Source: Ilyomonas sp965247435
Lineage (GTDB): Bacteria; Bacteroidota; Bacteroidia; Chitinophagales; Chitinophagaceae
Length of the DNA stretch: 64,000 nucleotides
Assembly: GCA_965247435.1 (NCBI GenBank)
Contig: OZ252019.1
Coordinates: 5,270,001 to 5,334,000, forward strand
Direction: 5' to 3'
Within the stretch, counting starts at the first letter, position 1. Every line of letters starts with the position of its first letter. Position numbers and translations under genes: made by a program. Below are positions 9,310 to 18,671 of this stretch, piece by piece. The notes beneath the pieces are model-generated. The model was not told where the DNA came from. It searched no databases and saw only the letters and a program-made list of their open reading frames with translations.

Positions 9310-10665
9310 TCAATAGCCGTCATTCTGCACCAGCGCACCATTGGCAGCATTTACTTCTCTCAGCGGAATCGGCAGCACCAGTTCATTGGCATCATAGTCA
9401 AAGCCATCAACCGTTTCTTTCAGCCGCTTTACATCCTGTATCGCCTGCCCTTCGTGCGCCAGCTCTAATTTCCTTTCCAGCAAAATATTATCGAGTGTGA
9501 TGTAAGACTGGGCGGTAGATAAACCAGCCCGGCTGCGGATGGTTTTGATATCTGCGAAAGGTGTAGCTCCTGCAGAAGTGCCTAAGCGGAAATTGCATTC
9601 GGCCCTTGTAAGGTACAGCTCTGCCAGGCGTATGATGGAAAGGTTTTTATTCAGCAGCTTCCATTTGCCGCTGCGATACACATCATCGGCATCTATATAA
9701 AAAAAATCTTTGCGGGCATCGCCATCCTCATACAGATCTATGTGTTCCTGTTCTACATCCACATCGCCGTCTCTTGCACCATCTTCGGTCGTACTCCAGA
9801 ATAGCTGCATATCGTTGTAGCCATCGAGCGCGCTTACCTGTATGGCAAAAATATCTTCCGTTGTATTGGCGCTGTTGTTAAATTCTTCTGCGTAGGTATC
9901 AGTCAACGCATACTTGCCCGAAGCTATCACGGCATTGGCCGCATCAAGCGCTTTCTGATAATCGCCCATTTGCAGGTACACGCGGCTGAGTATGGCCGCC
10001 GCCGCATACTTTGTTGCATATACGCCATTGCTTTCCGGCAGCAATTGCTGCGCCTGGGTAAGCTCGTTGATAATCGTATCGTAGGTGGCCGCTACCGTAC
10101 TGCGCGGTGTATAGTTAGCATCGGATATATTGTCGCGTGTTGGCTGCGATACTATTTGCAGGCCCAAGTTGGTATTGGCGTTACCGTCGCTGTACGGTTT
10201 TGCATACAGGGTTACCAGCTCAAAATAAAGGAGGCCCTTTAAAAAAAGCGCTTCACCTTTTACCCGGTCTTGCGCATCTGCATCCACAACACCAATGGCA
10301 TTTAAAATATTATTGCAAATATTATTTGCCGAATAAGCACCCGCCCAGGTGCTGGCTACAAAGCTGTTGTTGGTAAGGATGGCTTTCTGGAAAATTTCAT
10401 CCGGCTGGTTGTAAGTGCCGTCCCAGAATATTTCGCCGTTTGCCGCCAGCAATTCAGAATACAATTGCATATCGCCGCCCAGCGCGGAACTATAGCTTAT
10501 TGCATCGTATGCACCATTCAGTGCTTTTATTACATTATCGCTGGTGCTTAATACAATACCCGGCGGCAGGTATTGCGGTGGCGTAACGTCTAATTTTTTG
10601 TTGCAGGAAGAAAGCAGTTGCACAAGTGCAAAAAGAACAAGTATCGGACAAAATATGTTTTTCAT
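9310..10665 (-). CDS. SusD/RagB-family glycan-binding lipoprotein
   Basis: The 451-aa protein is a lipoprotein by its signal (LLSSCNKKLDV, lipidated Cys21). The N-terminal SusD-like TPR region is visible, for example DRVKGEALFLKGLLYFELV, a classic SusD signature. The C-terminus has LYLTRAECNFR and RKLELAHEGQAIQDVKRL motifs followed by the typical ending LPIPLREV...GY. SusD proteins sit on the cell surface and lid the SusC channel. It follows susC by 23 bp in the same direction, as is normal. No glycosidases, ECF sigma or HTCS regulator flank this pair, so the substrate cannot be guessed; protein- or peptide-type substrates are also possible for such short SusD forms. Confidence 0.9.
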   Translation of the reverse strand: MKNIFCPILVLFALVQLLSSCNKKLDVTPPQYLPPGIVLSTSDNVIKALNGAYDAISYSSALGGDMQLYSELLAANGEIFWDGTYNQPDEIFQKAILTNNSFVASTWAGAYSANNICNNILNAIGVVDADAQDRVKGEALFLKGLLYFELVTLYAKPYSDGNANTNLGLQIVSQPTRDNISDANYTPRSTVAATYDTIINELTQAQQLLPESNGVYATKYAAAAILSRVYLQMGDYQKALDAANAVIASGKYALTDTYAEEFNNSANTTEDIFAIQVSALDGYNDMQLFWSTTEDGARDGDVDVEQEHIDLYEDGDARKDFFYIDADDVYRSGKWKLLNKNLSIIRLAELYLTRAECNFRLGTSAGATPFADIKTIRSRAGLSTAQSYITLDNILLERKLELAHEGQAIQDVKRLKETVDGFDYDANELVLPIPLREVNAANGALVQNDGY

Positions 10666-10688
10666 AACGCGTTTTGATTAGTGTTGAA

Positions 10689-13600
10689 TCAGAGGCCAAG
10701 ATTTATCCCCACTGTGTAATTTTTTATTTGCGGCGCAGAATAAAAATCAGCGCCCTGGTTGCGGTTGGTACTGCGGTAGTCGGAGTTTACTTCAGGATCC
10801 CAGCCGGGGTAATTGGTCCAGGTAACCAGGTTAACGGCGGTAACATACAGCCGTGCCGTTTGGATTTTCAATTTTTGCATCCAGGCTGCCGGGAGCGTAT
10901 AAGACAAGGTAATATTCTTCAGCCGCACATAATCGCCATCATAGATGTACCTGCTGGAAGCGCTGATGCCATTGCCGCCAAGCAGCCTTAGTTGCGGCAC
11001 GTTGGTAATATCGCCGGGCTTCTGCCAGCGGTCGAGCATTTCCCGTGTCTGGTTATCAAAATAGTCGAAGCTGGCGCTCATAAAGCCGCCGGCGCCGTTC
11101 ATTATCTGGTTGCCAAAAACGCCCTGGAACAATACATTCAATTCCAGTCCTTTATAAGAGAATGTATTGGTAACGCCGCCGATCCAGTCGGGGTTAGGAT
11201 TGCCTACTATAAAGTTGCCCGCGGCATTATAATCGTTGGTGGTGGTTTTGCCGTCTTCTGCATAATACAAAGCATCGCCGTTTGCCTTGTCAACGCCGGC
11301 AAACCTCGGCCCGTAAAAGATGCCGATGCTCTGGCCTACAATCAGCGAATTAAGGTACCGCCCGTCGTTGCCCGGAATACTGGTTTGCGCACCGTCAAGT
11401 TTCAACACTTTGTTTTTATTGTATGATAAGTTGAAAGACGTTGTCCATTTGAAATCTTTTCCGGATACGTTTTCGGTATTCAGCACAAACTCAACGCCCC
11501 GGTTAAGCATGCTGCCTACGTTTACAAGCTGCGTGGTAAAGCCGCTGTTGCCGGGCACCGGCACGTTGTAAATAAGCTCGCTTGTTTTACGGTTGTACCA
11601 GTCTATTTCCGCAGTCAGTTTATTATGCAGAATGCCTACTTCCAAACCTATATCCGCTTGTTTGGAGATTTCCCATTTCAAGTCCGGGTTGCCCAGTTGA
11701 TAGGTGGTAAGCCCCGAGCTGCCTGCGTATGGCGCGCCCTGCCACAGCGTAAGCGAACCATCGTTGGGAATATTATCATTGCCCGCCAGCCCGTAGCTGC
11801 CGCGGATTTTGAGGTTGCTGATAAGATCGGAGTTTTTTAGAAAATCTTCCTGGCTTATTACCCAGCCCGCAGATACGGCCGGGAAAAATCCATACCGGTT
11901 GTTGGCGCCAAACTTGGAAGAACCGTCGTAGCGGCCGCTAAGGCCTACTAAATATTTGTTGGCAAAGCTGTAGTCTGCCCTGGCAAAATAAGAAAGCAGC
12001 CTGCTGTCCTGCGCCGAGGAAGTGCCGCCGGTAATTTTACCAGCGCTTGCCAGTTTCTGCAGCTCCGGCGTAGGAAAGTCCTGGCCGTACACATTCGCAA
12101 AATCGTAATGGTAGCTTTGGAAAGCCATGCCGGCCACTACGTTAATGGTATGCTTGCCAAACCCCTGGTTGTAGGTAAAGAAGTTGTTGGTATTATAATC
12201 TACAAACTTATACCAGTCCGACTGGCCATAGCCGCCGATACCGGTTCCGTTGATGGTGCCTTCGGGGTAAAACTGGTCGTCGTTCTGGTACTGCAGGTCC
12301 ACGCCAAAATCGCTGCGGAATGTAAGATGGTTTAGTATTTTCCAGTCGAAGTAAACACTGCCGATATTGCGGAAAGTTTCCGAGCGGTACTTGCCATCCC
12401 GGGCGTCAACCAGCGGGTTGTAATACGTAGTGGTTGGTATATTATACAGGTTGCCATCTTCATCTCTAACCGGCGTGACGGGCGATAGTGCAACAATCTG
12501 TAGCGGATTATCAAAGTTGTTGTCATACGTTACCCTGCCGGCAACCGTTTGCGAGAGGCTGAGATTAGCGCCTATTTTTACATGGTCGCTTACAGTATGG
12601 TCAATGTTTATCCGGCCGGAAAGGCGCTTGAAATTATTTCTTATCAGGATGCCTTCCTGGTCGAGATAAGAGCCGCTGAGATAAAATTTTGTTTTCTCAT
12701 TACCACCGGAGGCCGATATATCCAAACCTGCTGTGTTTGCATGATCGTTGAAAGCCAGTTTTTCCCAGTTGGTATTTACTGTTTTTCCATTGCGCCAGTC
12801 GGCGCCGTGCGAGTACCTGTCCAGCCTGCCTTCTGCATATTCCAGGTAAGAATCCGCATAGTTAGCCGGGTCTGTCGGGTCTATTCCGTCAAAATACAAA
12901 TCGCTGTTAATGGCTGCTTCGCGCAGCAATGCAATGTATTCCGGCGCATTTAAAAAGCCCCGCAAATGTGTTGGCTTGTTGCTGCCATACTGTGCGTTTA
13001 CCTGGATGCTGGTTTTGCCGGCCTTCCCTTTTTTAGTAGTGATAATTACCACGCCGTTGGCGCCCCGCGAGCCATAAATAGCAGTGGCTGCAGCGTCTTT
13101 AAGTATGTTGAATGATTCTATATCGTTGAAGTTGATCGTAGCCAGCGGGTTGCCGGATGCGCCGGTAGTTGAATTAGAGGTTACATTGCTGGCGTAGGAG
13201 GTGTTGTTGATGGGCAGGCCGTCTATTACATACAGCGGGTCGTTGCCGGCGGACAGTGAGCCGGAGCCCCGGATGCGGATTTTTATGCCTTCGCCTACCT
13301 TGCCGCTTTCGCTCTCCACAAATACGCCCGCCGCGCGGCCCTGCAGTGCCTGGTTAAAGTTGGGTACCGGCATGTTTTGTATATCTGCTCCTTTTACAAC
13401 CGCTATATTGCCGGTAAGGTTTTTCCTCGTGGTAGTGCCGTATCCGATTACTACTACTTCATTCAGGTTTTGGGCAGTTTCTGTTAGTTGAACAGATACT
13501 TCGGTACCGGTAACCGGCACTGTTGCATCTGCAAAGCCTATATAAGTAACCGTTAGTTCTTTTTCTCCGCTTTTTACCGAAATAGTAAAGCTGCCGTCGG

Positions 13601-13766
13601 TTCCGGAAATGGTAGCTGTAGTGCTTTGTTTTGCGGTTATGGTTGCACCGGCGATAGGAAGCCCGCTTTTAGCGTTGGTAATTTTTCCGGAGACTTGTTT
13701 TAACTGGGCTAAACAAAAATGGAAGAATAGCAGCATGCTTACTGCCAGCAACAGTGGTTTTCTCAT
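10689..13766 (-). CDS. SusC/RagA-family TonB-linked outer-membrane transporter
   Basis: The ATG at 13766 is chosen because it begins the signal peptide MRKPLLLAVSMLLFFHFCLA; product 1025 aa, the usual SusC length. A carboxypeptidase-regulatory-like domain (about 22-100) precedes a TonB box region and the plug (LNEVVVIGYGT), then the SusC signature DAAATAIYGSRGANGVVIIT. The rest is a 22-strand barrel. There is no STN domain at the N-terminus, so no FecI/FecR-type signalling is expected. It pairs with the SusD gene immediately downstream to import an oligomeric nutrient with TonB energy. A TATCTTGC sequence on the minus strand about 115-130 bp upstream could be a degenerate -7 box. Substrate unknown. 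Confidence 0.92.
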   Translation of the reverse strand: MRKPLLLAVSMLLFFHFCLAQLKQVSGKITNAKSGLPIAGATITAKQSTTATISGTDGSFTISVKSGEKELTVTYIGFADATVPVTGTEVSVQLTETAQNLNEVVVIGYGTTTRKNLTGNIAVVKGADIQNMPVPNFNQALQGRAAGVFVESESGKVGEGIKIRIRGSGSLSAGNDPLYVIDGLPINNTSYASNVTSNSTTGASGNPLATINFNDIESFNILKDAAATAIYGSRGANGVVIITTKKGKAGKTSIQVNAQYGSNKPTHLRGFLNAPEYIALLREAAINSDLYFDGIDPTDPANYADSYLEYAEGRLDRYSHGADWRNGKTVNTNWEKLAFNDHANTAGLDISASGGNEKTKFYLSGSYLDQEGILIRNNFKRLSGRINIDHTVSDHVKIGANLSLSQTVAGRVTYDNNFDNPLQIVALSPVTPVRDEDGNLYNIPTTTYYNPLVDARDGKYRSETFRNIGSVYFDWKILNHLTFRSDFGVDLQYQNDDQFYPEGTINGTGIGGYGQSDWYKFVDYNTNNFFTYNQGFGKHTINVVAGMAFQSYHYDFANVYGQDFPTPELQKLASAGKITGGTSSAQDSRLLSYFARADYSFANKYLVGLSGRYDGSSKFGANNRYGFFPAVSAGWVISQEDFLKNSDLISNLKIRGSYGLAGNDNIPNDGSLTLWQGAPYAGSSGLTTYQLGNPDLKWEISKQADIGLEVGILHNKLTAEIDWYNRKTSELIYNVPVPGNSGFTTQLVNVGSMLNRGVEFVLNTENVSGKDFKWTTSFNLSYNKNKVLKLDGAQTSIPGNDGRYLNSLIVGQSIGIFYGPRFAGVDKANGDALYYAEDGKTTTNDYNAAGNFIVGNPNPDWIGGVTNTFSYKGLELNVLFQGVFGNQIMNGAGGFMSASFDYFDNQTREMLDRWQKPGDITNVPQLRLLGGNGISASSRYIYDGDYVRLKNITLSYTLPAAWMQKLKIQTARLYVTAVNLVTWTNYPGWDPEVNSDYRSTNRNQGADFYSAPQIKNYTVGINLGL

Positions 13767-14062
13767 AGCATTGAATTTAATTGTAGATAAACTGCAGGAC
13801 GGCAATAAGGCTGTGTTGCAATAGTACCATTGTTCTTATTAAAAATAAAAAGAAACAGTCTTTATGCGCATCAATGCAAGATAGTTAAAGATGCTTTAAT
13901 GTATCAGAAACGGTTGGAAATGCAGATAAAAATTATGAGGTAATGATAAGCCGCAGCAAGCGATGCAGCAGCCCGCGGTAAGCCTGATAAAGCTGTATTA
14001 ACCGTTTGTGCAGCGTAAACAATTTGATACAGCAGCAAAAAACAATTAATCCAAAGCATAAA

Positions 14063-14086
14063 AAATGCCGCATTGCTGCGGCATTT
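14063..14086 (-). terminator. intrinsic terminator after the 47-aa gene
   Basis: A perfect 10-bp stem (AAATGCCGCA / TGCGGCATTT) with a TTGC loop is followed on the minus strand by a T run. It lies 63 bp beyond the stop of the small leftward gene and upstream of the susC promoter region, insulating the two. Confidence 0.7.
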
Positions 14087-14148
14087 AAATATCCTCTCAC
14101 AAAGTTTTTTCAGCGCCTGGCATTGTACCTAAATAAATAAACGGCTGA

Positions 14149-14292
14149 TTATTTACTCGCTGCGAGGTATTCCTGCATGGTAATTTTACCATTGAATAAG
14201 TGGTTGTACAAAACTTCTTTATTCAACTTTGTTGCTTTTATTTTTGAAACGATTTCCTTATCGAAAAACAGGGTTTTTACTATTGATTTCAT
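14149..14292 (-). CDS. small basic protein, 47 aa, unknown function
   Basis: The frame can be extended to 14409, but the upstream part crosses a perfect inverted repeat and looks non-coding; the ATG at 14292 gives a 47-aa product beginning MKSIVKTLFFDKEIVSKIKA. The sequence is amphipathic, lysine-rich and predicted helical, ending MQEYLAASK. It has its own terminator downstream and a palindromic element just upstream, arguing that it is a genuine independent transcript rather than noise. The divergent gene is a PAS histidine kinase (14559). It resembles nothing I can name; a regulatory peptide, a leader for modification, or a toxin-like peptide are all possible but unsupported. Confidence 0.45.
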   Translation of the reverse strand: MKSIVKTLFFDKEIVSKIKATKLNKEVLYNHLFNGKITMQEYLAASK

Positions 14293-14317
14293 AATAAGTA
14301 AATTTAAATGGTTATTA

Positions 14318-14338
14318 AATGTGTACTTTATACACATT
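14318..14338. promoter_or_regulatory. 8-bp inverted repeat AATGTGTA-N5-TACACATT
   Basis: A perfect 8-bp inverted repeat with a 5-bp spacer lies 26-46 bp before the start of the 47-aa gene on the minus strand. It could be an operator or a hairpin in the leader of that gene. No binding protein can be assigned. Confidence 0.4.
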
Positions 14339-14558
14339 GATACGGCAAATAGAAAAAGGTAACCTTGCGGCGCTCCCTGCCAGGTAGGGTTAAAGCGCTT
14401 GCCGCACACCGGTGGAAATTTTTATTTGTAACAAGCAACAAATTTTAAGGCAGCACCCTGATAAAATCTTATCAATACGTTCAATTTGCACCAGCCTTAT
14501 TTTAGTATCGCTTATTTTTGAGTAATAAGTAAGCAATCTACTTTTACTCTGCACAAAG

Positions 14559-16949
14559 ATGGCCATTACCAACAACAGCATTGCCTATAGCTTTTTAAAT
14601 AAAGGCGGCGAAACAGGTGAACTTATCCGCTCTATAGACTGGTACGACAGCCTGCTGGGGCCGGTAAGCAACTGGCCGCAAAGCCTGCGTACCACACTCA
14701 GCATTATTCTTAATTCCAGGTTCCCGATGTTTTTATTCTGGGGCCCGGAGCATATTTGTTTTTATAACGATGCCTATCGCCCCAGCCTTGGCAACAGCGG
14801 CAAACATCCTTCTGCTATGGGGCAGCGGGGCGAAATAGTATGGCCGGAAATATGGCCGGTAATTAAGCCGCTTATTGATGCCGTATTAGCTAACGGAGAT
14901 GCCACCTGGAGTGAAGACCAACTGATACCTATTTATCGCAACGGCCGGTTGGAAGATGTGTATTGGACCTTTAGTTATAGCCCTGTGAATGATGAGTCGG
15001 ACAAACCTGCAGGTGTATTTGTTACCTGCACCGAAACCACCGAGAAAGTGCAGACCCTGCAAACCCTGAACGAAAGCAAGCGCAGGCTGGAAAGGAGTGA
15101 AGCGCAGTTGCGTTCGGTATTTGTACAGGCGCCGGTAGCCATCGGTATTTTTTCGGGAGAAAAGTATGTAGTGGACCTGGTAAACCCGCTGTTGTGTGAG
15201 CTGTATGGAAAAACCGAGGCAGAACTGCTGGGCAAACCGGTGTTTTCGGTGCTCACTGATGCCGCAGGCAAAGGTTTTGAGCAGTTGCTGGATGAGGTAA
15301 GGCTTACCGGGAAACCATTTATCGGCAGAGAAATACCGGTACCGCTGCAGAAAAACGGGGAAGCAACAACAGCTATCGTCAATTTTGTGTACGAGCCGTT
15401 GCGCAGTGCAGCAGGCAATATCACAGGCGTGGTGGCTGTGGCTACAGATGTTACCGACCAGTTTGAAAGCAGGCAAAAACTTGTGGAAAGTGAAGCACAG
15501 TTCCGGTTAATGGCCGAATCTATGCCGCAGCAGGTCTGGACTGCCGATGCAGATGGCGCACTTGATTATGTAAATACAGTAACACAACAATATTTTGGCA
15601 GAACCGCCGGCTTCATTACTGGTTCCGGGTGGCAGCATTTTATTCATCCGGATGATATTGACCAGTGCATCGGGCTTTGGTCGCGCGCCATAGCAACCAG
15701 CGAGCTATACCAGGTAGAGTTTCGCCTGCAAAGAAATGACGGCGCCTACCACTGGCATTTAAGCCGGGCGTTGCCGCTTAAAAATAATGAAAAAATTATA
15801 AAATGGCTGGGTACTAATACAGACATTGAAGACCATAAACAGGTAGAACAAAAGAAAGATGAATTTATCAGTATCGCCAGCCACGAGCTGAAAACGCCGC
15901 TCACCAGTTTAAAGGCGTATTTGCAATTAATAGACCGTATCCCTGGTGCCAATACTACGACTAAGCAATTTGTGGATAAGAGCCTGCAGCAGTTGAAGCG
16001 GCTGGAAAAACTGGTGGACGACCTGCTGGATGTATCAAAGATAACCAGTGGTAAAATTATTTATAATATCACTACATTCAACTTTGCTGAAGCCATTCGG
16101 GAAGCCGTGCAAAGTGTGCAGCTTGCAGTAGCCACACACCGGCTTATTATAACAGAAAATGTGAATGTTGATTTTGAAGGCGACCGCTTTCGTATAGAGC
16201 AGGTAATCACCAACTTTCTTACCAACGCCGTTAAATATTCGCCCGGCAGCGATAAAGTAATTATCAGATCTGCTATTGAGCAAAACAATATTATCGTTGC
16301 TGTTCAGGATTTTGGAATAGGGATAGAAAAGGAACACTTAGGGAAATTGTTCGACCGGTTTTACCGGGTAGATAATACCGCCATGAAATATGAAGGCCTC
16401 GGGCTTGGGCTCTATGTAGCTTCCGAAATTTTAAACAGGCACAAAGGCAATTTCTGGATAGAAAGCGAACCCGGCGCAGGCTCTACTTTTTTCTTCCGGC
16501 TGCCCCTGCCGCAGCAATCCTGCCTTGTGGCCTTCGAGGATACTGCTACCACTTATATTTCCGATGCTGTCTCTATCACCTCCAACAAAGCAGATGCAAT
16601 AATGGAAGTGGACTGGAAAGGCTTTCACAACCTGGAATCGGTGCAGCATGGCTGCATGAAAATGCTGAGGATACTCCAGGAAAACAAATACCATAAAGTG
16701 CTCAACAATAACATCCATGTGCTGGGTAGCTGGGGCGATGCGGCGGAGTGGGGCGGCAGGGAGTGGTTTCCGATGATGCAGGGGGCCGGCCTGCAATATT
16801 TTGCCTGGATATATTCGCCTGCAACATTCAGTAAGTTAGCGGCGGAGAAAAGTGTTGACCTGATGATGGGCGCTGTAACCACGCGGTTCTTTACTACAGT
16901 GGAAGAAGCGAGGCAATGGCTGAAAGAGGTTGTTCAGGTAGTGGAATAG
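14559..16949 (+). CDS. soluble PAS-domain histidine kinase with C-terminal STAS-like domain
   Basis: This 796-aa protein has no transmembrane segment. Three PAS/PAC-type modules precede the kinase core: one starting near residue 25 (DWYDSLLGPVSNWPQSLRTT, typical of light/redox-type PAS kinases), one after SEAQLRSVFVQAPVAIGIF, and one after SEAQFRLMAESMPQQVWTA. The HisKA domain has His442 in IASHELKTPLTSL. The ATPase boxes are NAVKYSPGSDKV, DFGIGIEKEHL and GLGLGLYVAS. After about residue 660 comes an extra domain (MEVDWKGFHNLESV ... EEARQWLKEV) that resembles SpoIIAA/STAS-like folds of Bacteroidota. No receiver or response regulator gene is adjacent. The signal and output are unknown; the tail suggests protein-protein output. 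Confidence 0.85.
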   Translation: MAITNNSIAYSFLNKGGETGELIRSIDWYDSLLGPVSNWPQSLRTTLSIILNSRFPMFLFWGPEHICFYNDAYRPSLGNSGKHPSAMGQRGEIVWPEIWPVIKPLIDAVLANGDATWSEDQLIPIYRNGRLEDVYWTFSYSPVNDESDKPAGVFVTCTETTEKVQTLQTLNESKRRLERSEAQLRSVFVQAPVAIGIFSGEKYVVDLVNPLLCELYGKTEAELLGKPVFSVLTDAAGKGFEQLLDEVRLTGKPFIGREIPVPLQKNGEATTAIVNFVYEPLRSAAGNITGVVAVATDVTDQFESRQKLVESEAQFRLMAESMPQQVWTADADGALDYVNTVTQQYFGRTAGFITGSGWQHFIHPDDIDQCIGLWSRAIATSELYQVEFRLQRNDGAYHWHLSRALPLKNNEKIIKWLGTNTDIEDHKQVEQKKDEFISIASHELKTPLTSLKAYLQLIDRIPGANTTTKQFVDKSLQQLKRLEKLVDDLLDVSKITSGKIIYNITTFNFAEAIREAVQSVQLAVATHRLIITENVNVDFEGDRFRIEQVITNFLTNAVKYSPGSDKVIIRSAIEQNNIIVAVQDFGIGIEKEHLGKLFDRFYRVDNTAMKYEGLGLGLYVASEILNRHKGNFWIESEPGAGSTFFFRLPLPQQSCLVAFEDTATTYISDAVSITSNKADAIMEVDWKGFHNLESVQHGCMKMLRILQENKYHKVLNNNIHVLGSWGDAAEWGGREWFPMMQGAGLQYFAWIYSPATFSKLAAEKSVDLMMGAVTTRFFTTVEEARQWLKEVVQVVE

Positions 16950-16990
16950 CAAGGCTGTTAAGCGTTTTTTTCATGTTGTGTACATAGAGA

Positions 16991-17057
16991 AACCGTTAAA
17001 ACGGTTAGCACTATAGCCAATGCTTTTTATAGCCCGCCGTTTAAACGGCGGGCTATA
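16991..17057. terminator. two hairpins, including a 30-bp perfect palindrome, after the PAS kinase
   Basis: A small hairpin (AACCGT-TAAA-ACGGTT, 16991-17006) is followed by a perfect 30-bp palindrome at 17028-17057 with core GCCCGCCGTTTAAACGGCGGGC. The palindrome is GC-rich at its arms and flanked by T- and A-rich sequence, so it can act as a terminator in either direction. It also has the look of a dispersed REP-like element; only one copy was seen in this window. Confidence 0.6.
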
Positions 17058-17176
17058 TTATTGAATAATAGGTTTCCAATAGATTTATCCATTTAAAAAA
17101 TTAATATACACGTCTGTAGAAACTGATTTGAGTAAATAACCAATGGCTTATCTTGAGTGCTAATCACCTTTCCTTT

Positions 17177-18046
17177 ATGCATAAATATCTTATTTTTTTC
17201 CTGCTGTTTTATGCGCCTGGGCAAGCAACAGCTCAGAAAACAGACAAGCAATTAAGGGCAAAAGTGGAAGCGTTACTGCAAGGCTTTCAGGGTAATGTGG
17301 GCGTATATGTGCACGACTTGGTGAAGGGTAAAACGGTTGCTATAAATGCCGACACTATTTTTCCAACAGCCAGTATGGTGAAGATTCCGATTCTTATTGG
17401 CATCATGCAAAAAATAAGGGATAGCGAACTGCAATATCACCAGGTGCTTACTTACCGCGATTCGCTACTGTATGAAGGCGAAGACATCTTAGGTTCTTTT
17501 AAAGACACGGAGCATATAGAACTAAGCAAGGTAATGATGCTGATGCTTTCCATGAGTGATAATACGGCGAGCCTCTGGCTCCAAAGCATTGCCGGCGGCG
17601 GATTGCGCATTAATCAGTTATTGGATAGCGCAGGTATAAAAGTTACGCGTGTCAATAGCCGCACGCCCGGCCGGGAAGAAGCCAGAACGCAATACGGCTG
17701 GGGGCAAACAACGCCCCGCGAGATGGCAACACTCATGGAAAAAATCGTTAACAAGCAAATTATCAATACAGCCGCCAGCGAGAAAATGCTGCGGCTCTTA
17801 GGCCGGAATTACTGGGATGAAGAAGCAATTTCGCAAATACCAACCGATGTATTTGTTGCCAGCAAAAGCGGCGCGGTGGATGAAAGCCGTAGCGAAGTAC
17901 TCTTTGTAAACGGCAGGCGAAGCCGCTATGTTTTTTGCATCTGCACTAAAAATAATAAAGACACCAGTTGGAACTACAACAACGAAGCCTGGGTGCTTAC
18001 GCGGAAATTATCGAAACTATTATGGCAGCGGTATGGGAGGGAGTAG
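17177..18046 (+). CDS. class A beta-lactamase-like serine hydrolase
   Basis: The ATG at 17177 is preferred over an upstream TTG at 17153, since it starts a signal peptide (MHKYLIFFLLFYAPGQATAQ). The 289-aa product shows the active-site motifs of class A enzymes: Ser66-x-x-Lys69 (SMVK), Ser127-Asp-Asn129 (MSDNTA), a probable omega-loop glutamate in PGREEART, and Lys230-Ser-Gly232 (SKSGAV). Length and order fit class A beta-lactamases (about 290 aa). Proteins of this kind hydrolyse beta-lactams or act as related DD-peptidase-like enzymes; real resistance activity cannot be inferred. It stands alone, downstream of a strong palindrome and convergent with the mini-kinase gene. Confidence 0.8.
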   Translation: MHKYLIFFLLFYAPGQATAQKTDKQLRAKVEALLQGFQGNVGVYVHDLVKGKTVAINADTIFPTASMVKIPILIGIMQKIRDSELQYHQVLTYRDSLLYEGEDILGSFKDTEHIELSKVMMLMLSMSDNTASLWLQSIAGGGLRINQLLDSAGIKVTRVNSRTPGREEARTQYGWGQTTPREMATLMEKIVNKQIINTAASEKMLRLLGRNYWDEEAISQIPTDVFVASKSGAVDESRSEVLFVNGRRSRYVFCICTKNNKDTSWNYNNEAWVLTRKLSKLLWQRYGRE

Positions 18047-18152
18047 CCTTCTGTCATTTTCCGCATTAAAAATTTGCTGCCAGGAATTAAACCCCAGCCA
18101 GTGCAAAAGAGCCTGTAAACTATGATAACCCATTTCGATATTTTTAGCTAAC

Positions 18153-18671
18153 TCATCTATTCAAAAAATACGTTTTAAACAATTTCAGTTCTTCCTTCTC
18201 TATCGCTATATATTTCGCAAAAATTGCCTCGCCCACTTGTTGCTGTACAGCGGAAATGCCTACATCTATCAGCCGCAGGCCTTCATCTGTCAATAACACA
18301 TTATCAAAATGAAAACCTTTCAGGTCAGACGGCCGTTTAATATCGCGATGCACAAAACCGCCTTTATGTAATTGCAATAATTCGTCCTCAAAGACATCCA
18401 GCCACAGTGCTCTTTTTTCTATTTCATGTGCCCGGTAATCTATTGGATACAAGCGTTCCATTACCAGCAGTTCTGCGTCTAAGGCTTCATCAAAATCAAG
18501 CCGTATAAATTTTACAATAAGGTCATTGATCCCGTTAGCAAATTTCATTTTCTCTGCTTCAGAGCCAATATCGGAGCGGGTATCGCCCACATACAACTTC
18601 GCCACTTCTGTTTTAGACAAAGCGATAACTGTATTGTTAGCACCGGAAGAAAGCTGCCGCGGATATTTCAT
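18153..18671 (-). CDS. miniature protein-kinase-like protein (172 aa)
   Basis: The protein has recognisable kinase motifs in a very short frame. There is a lysine in the strand VAKLYV (Lys25), a catalytic-loop sequence GFVHRDIKRP (His108-Arg-Asp110), an Asn124 in HFDNVLL and a metal-binding Asp136 in LRLIDVG, which corresponds to DFG. Typical bacterial Ser/Thr kinases need about 260 aa, so the N-lobe and the C-terminal helices are trimmed. An insertion (PSDLKGF) sits between HRD and the Asn. It carries no membrane anchor or extra domain. The gene is single, with an ordinary ATG and no evident operon partner. It may be an active small kinase of the lipopolysaccharide-kinase/RIO-like type or a pseudokinase; the substrate is unknown. 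Confidence 0.6.
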   Translation of the reverse strand: MKYPRQLSSGANNTVIALSKTEVAKLYVGDTRSDIGSEAEKMKFANGINDLIVKFIRLDFDEALDAELLVMERLYPIDYRAHEIEKRALWLDVFEDELLQLHKGGFVHRDIKRPSDLKGFHFDNVLLTDEGLRLIDVGISAVQQQVGEAIFAKYIAIEKEELKLFKTYFLNR

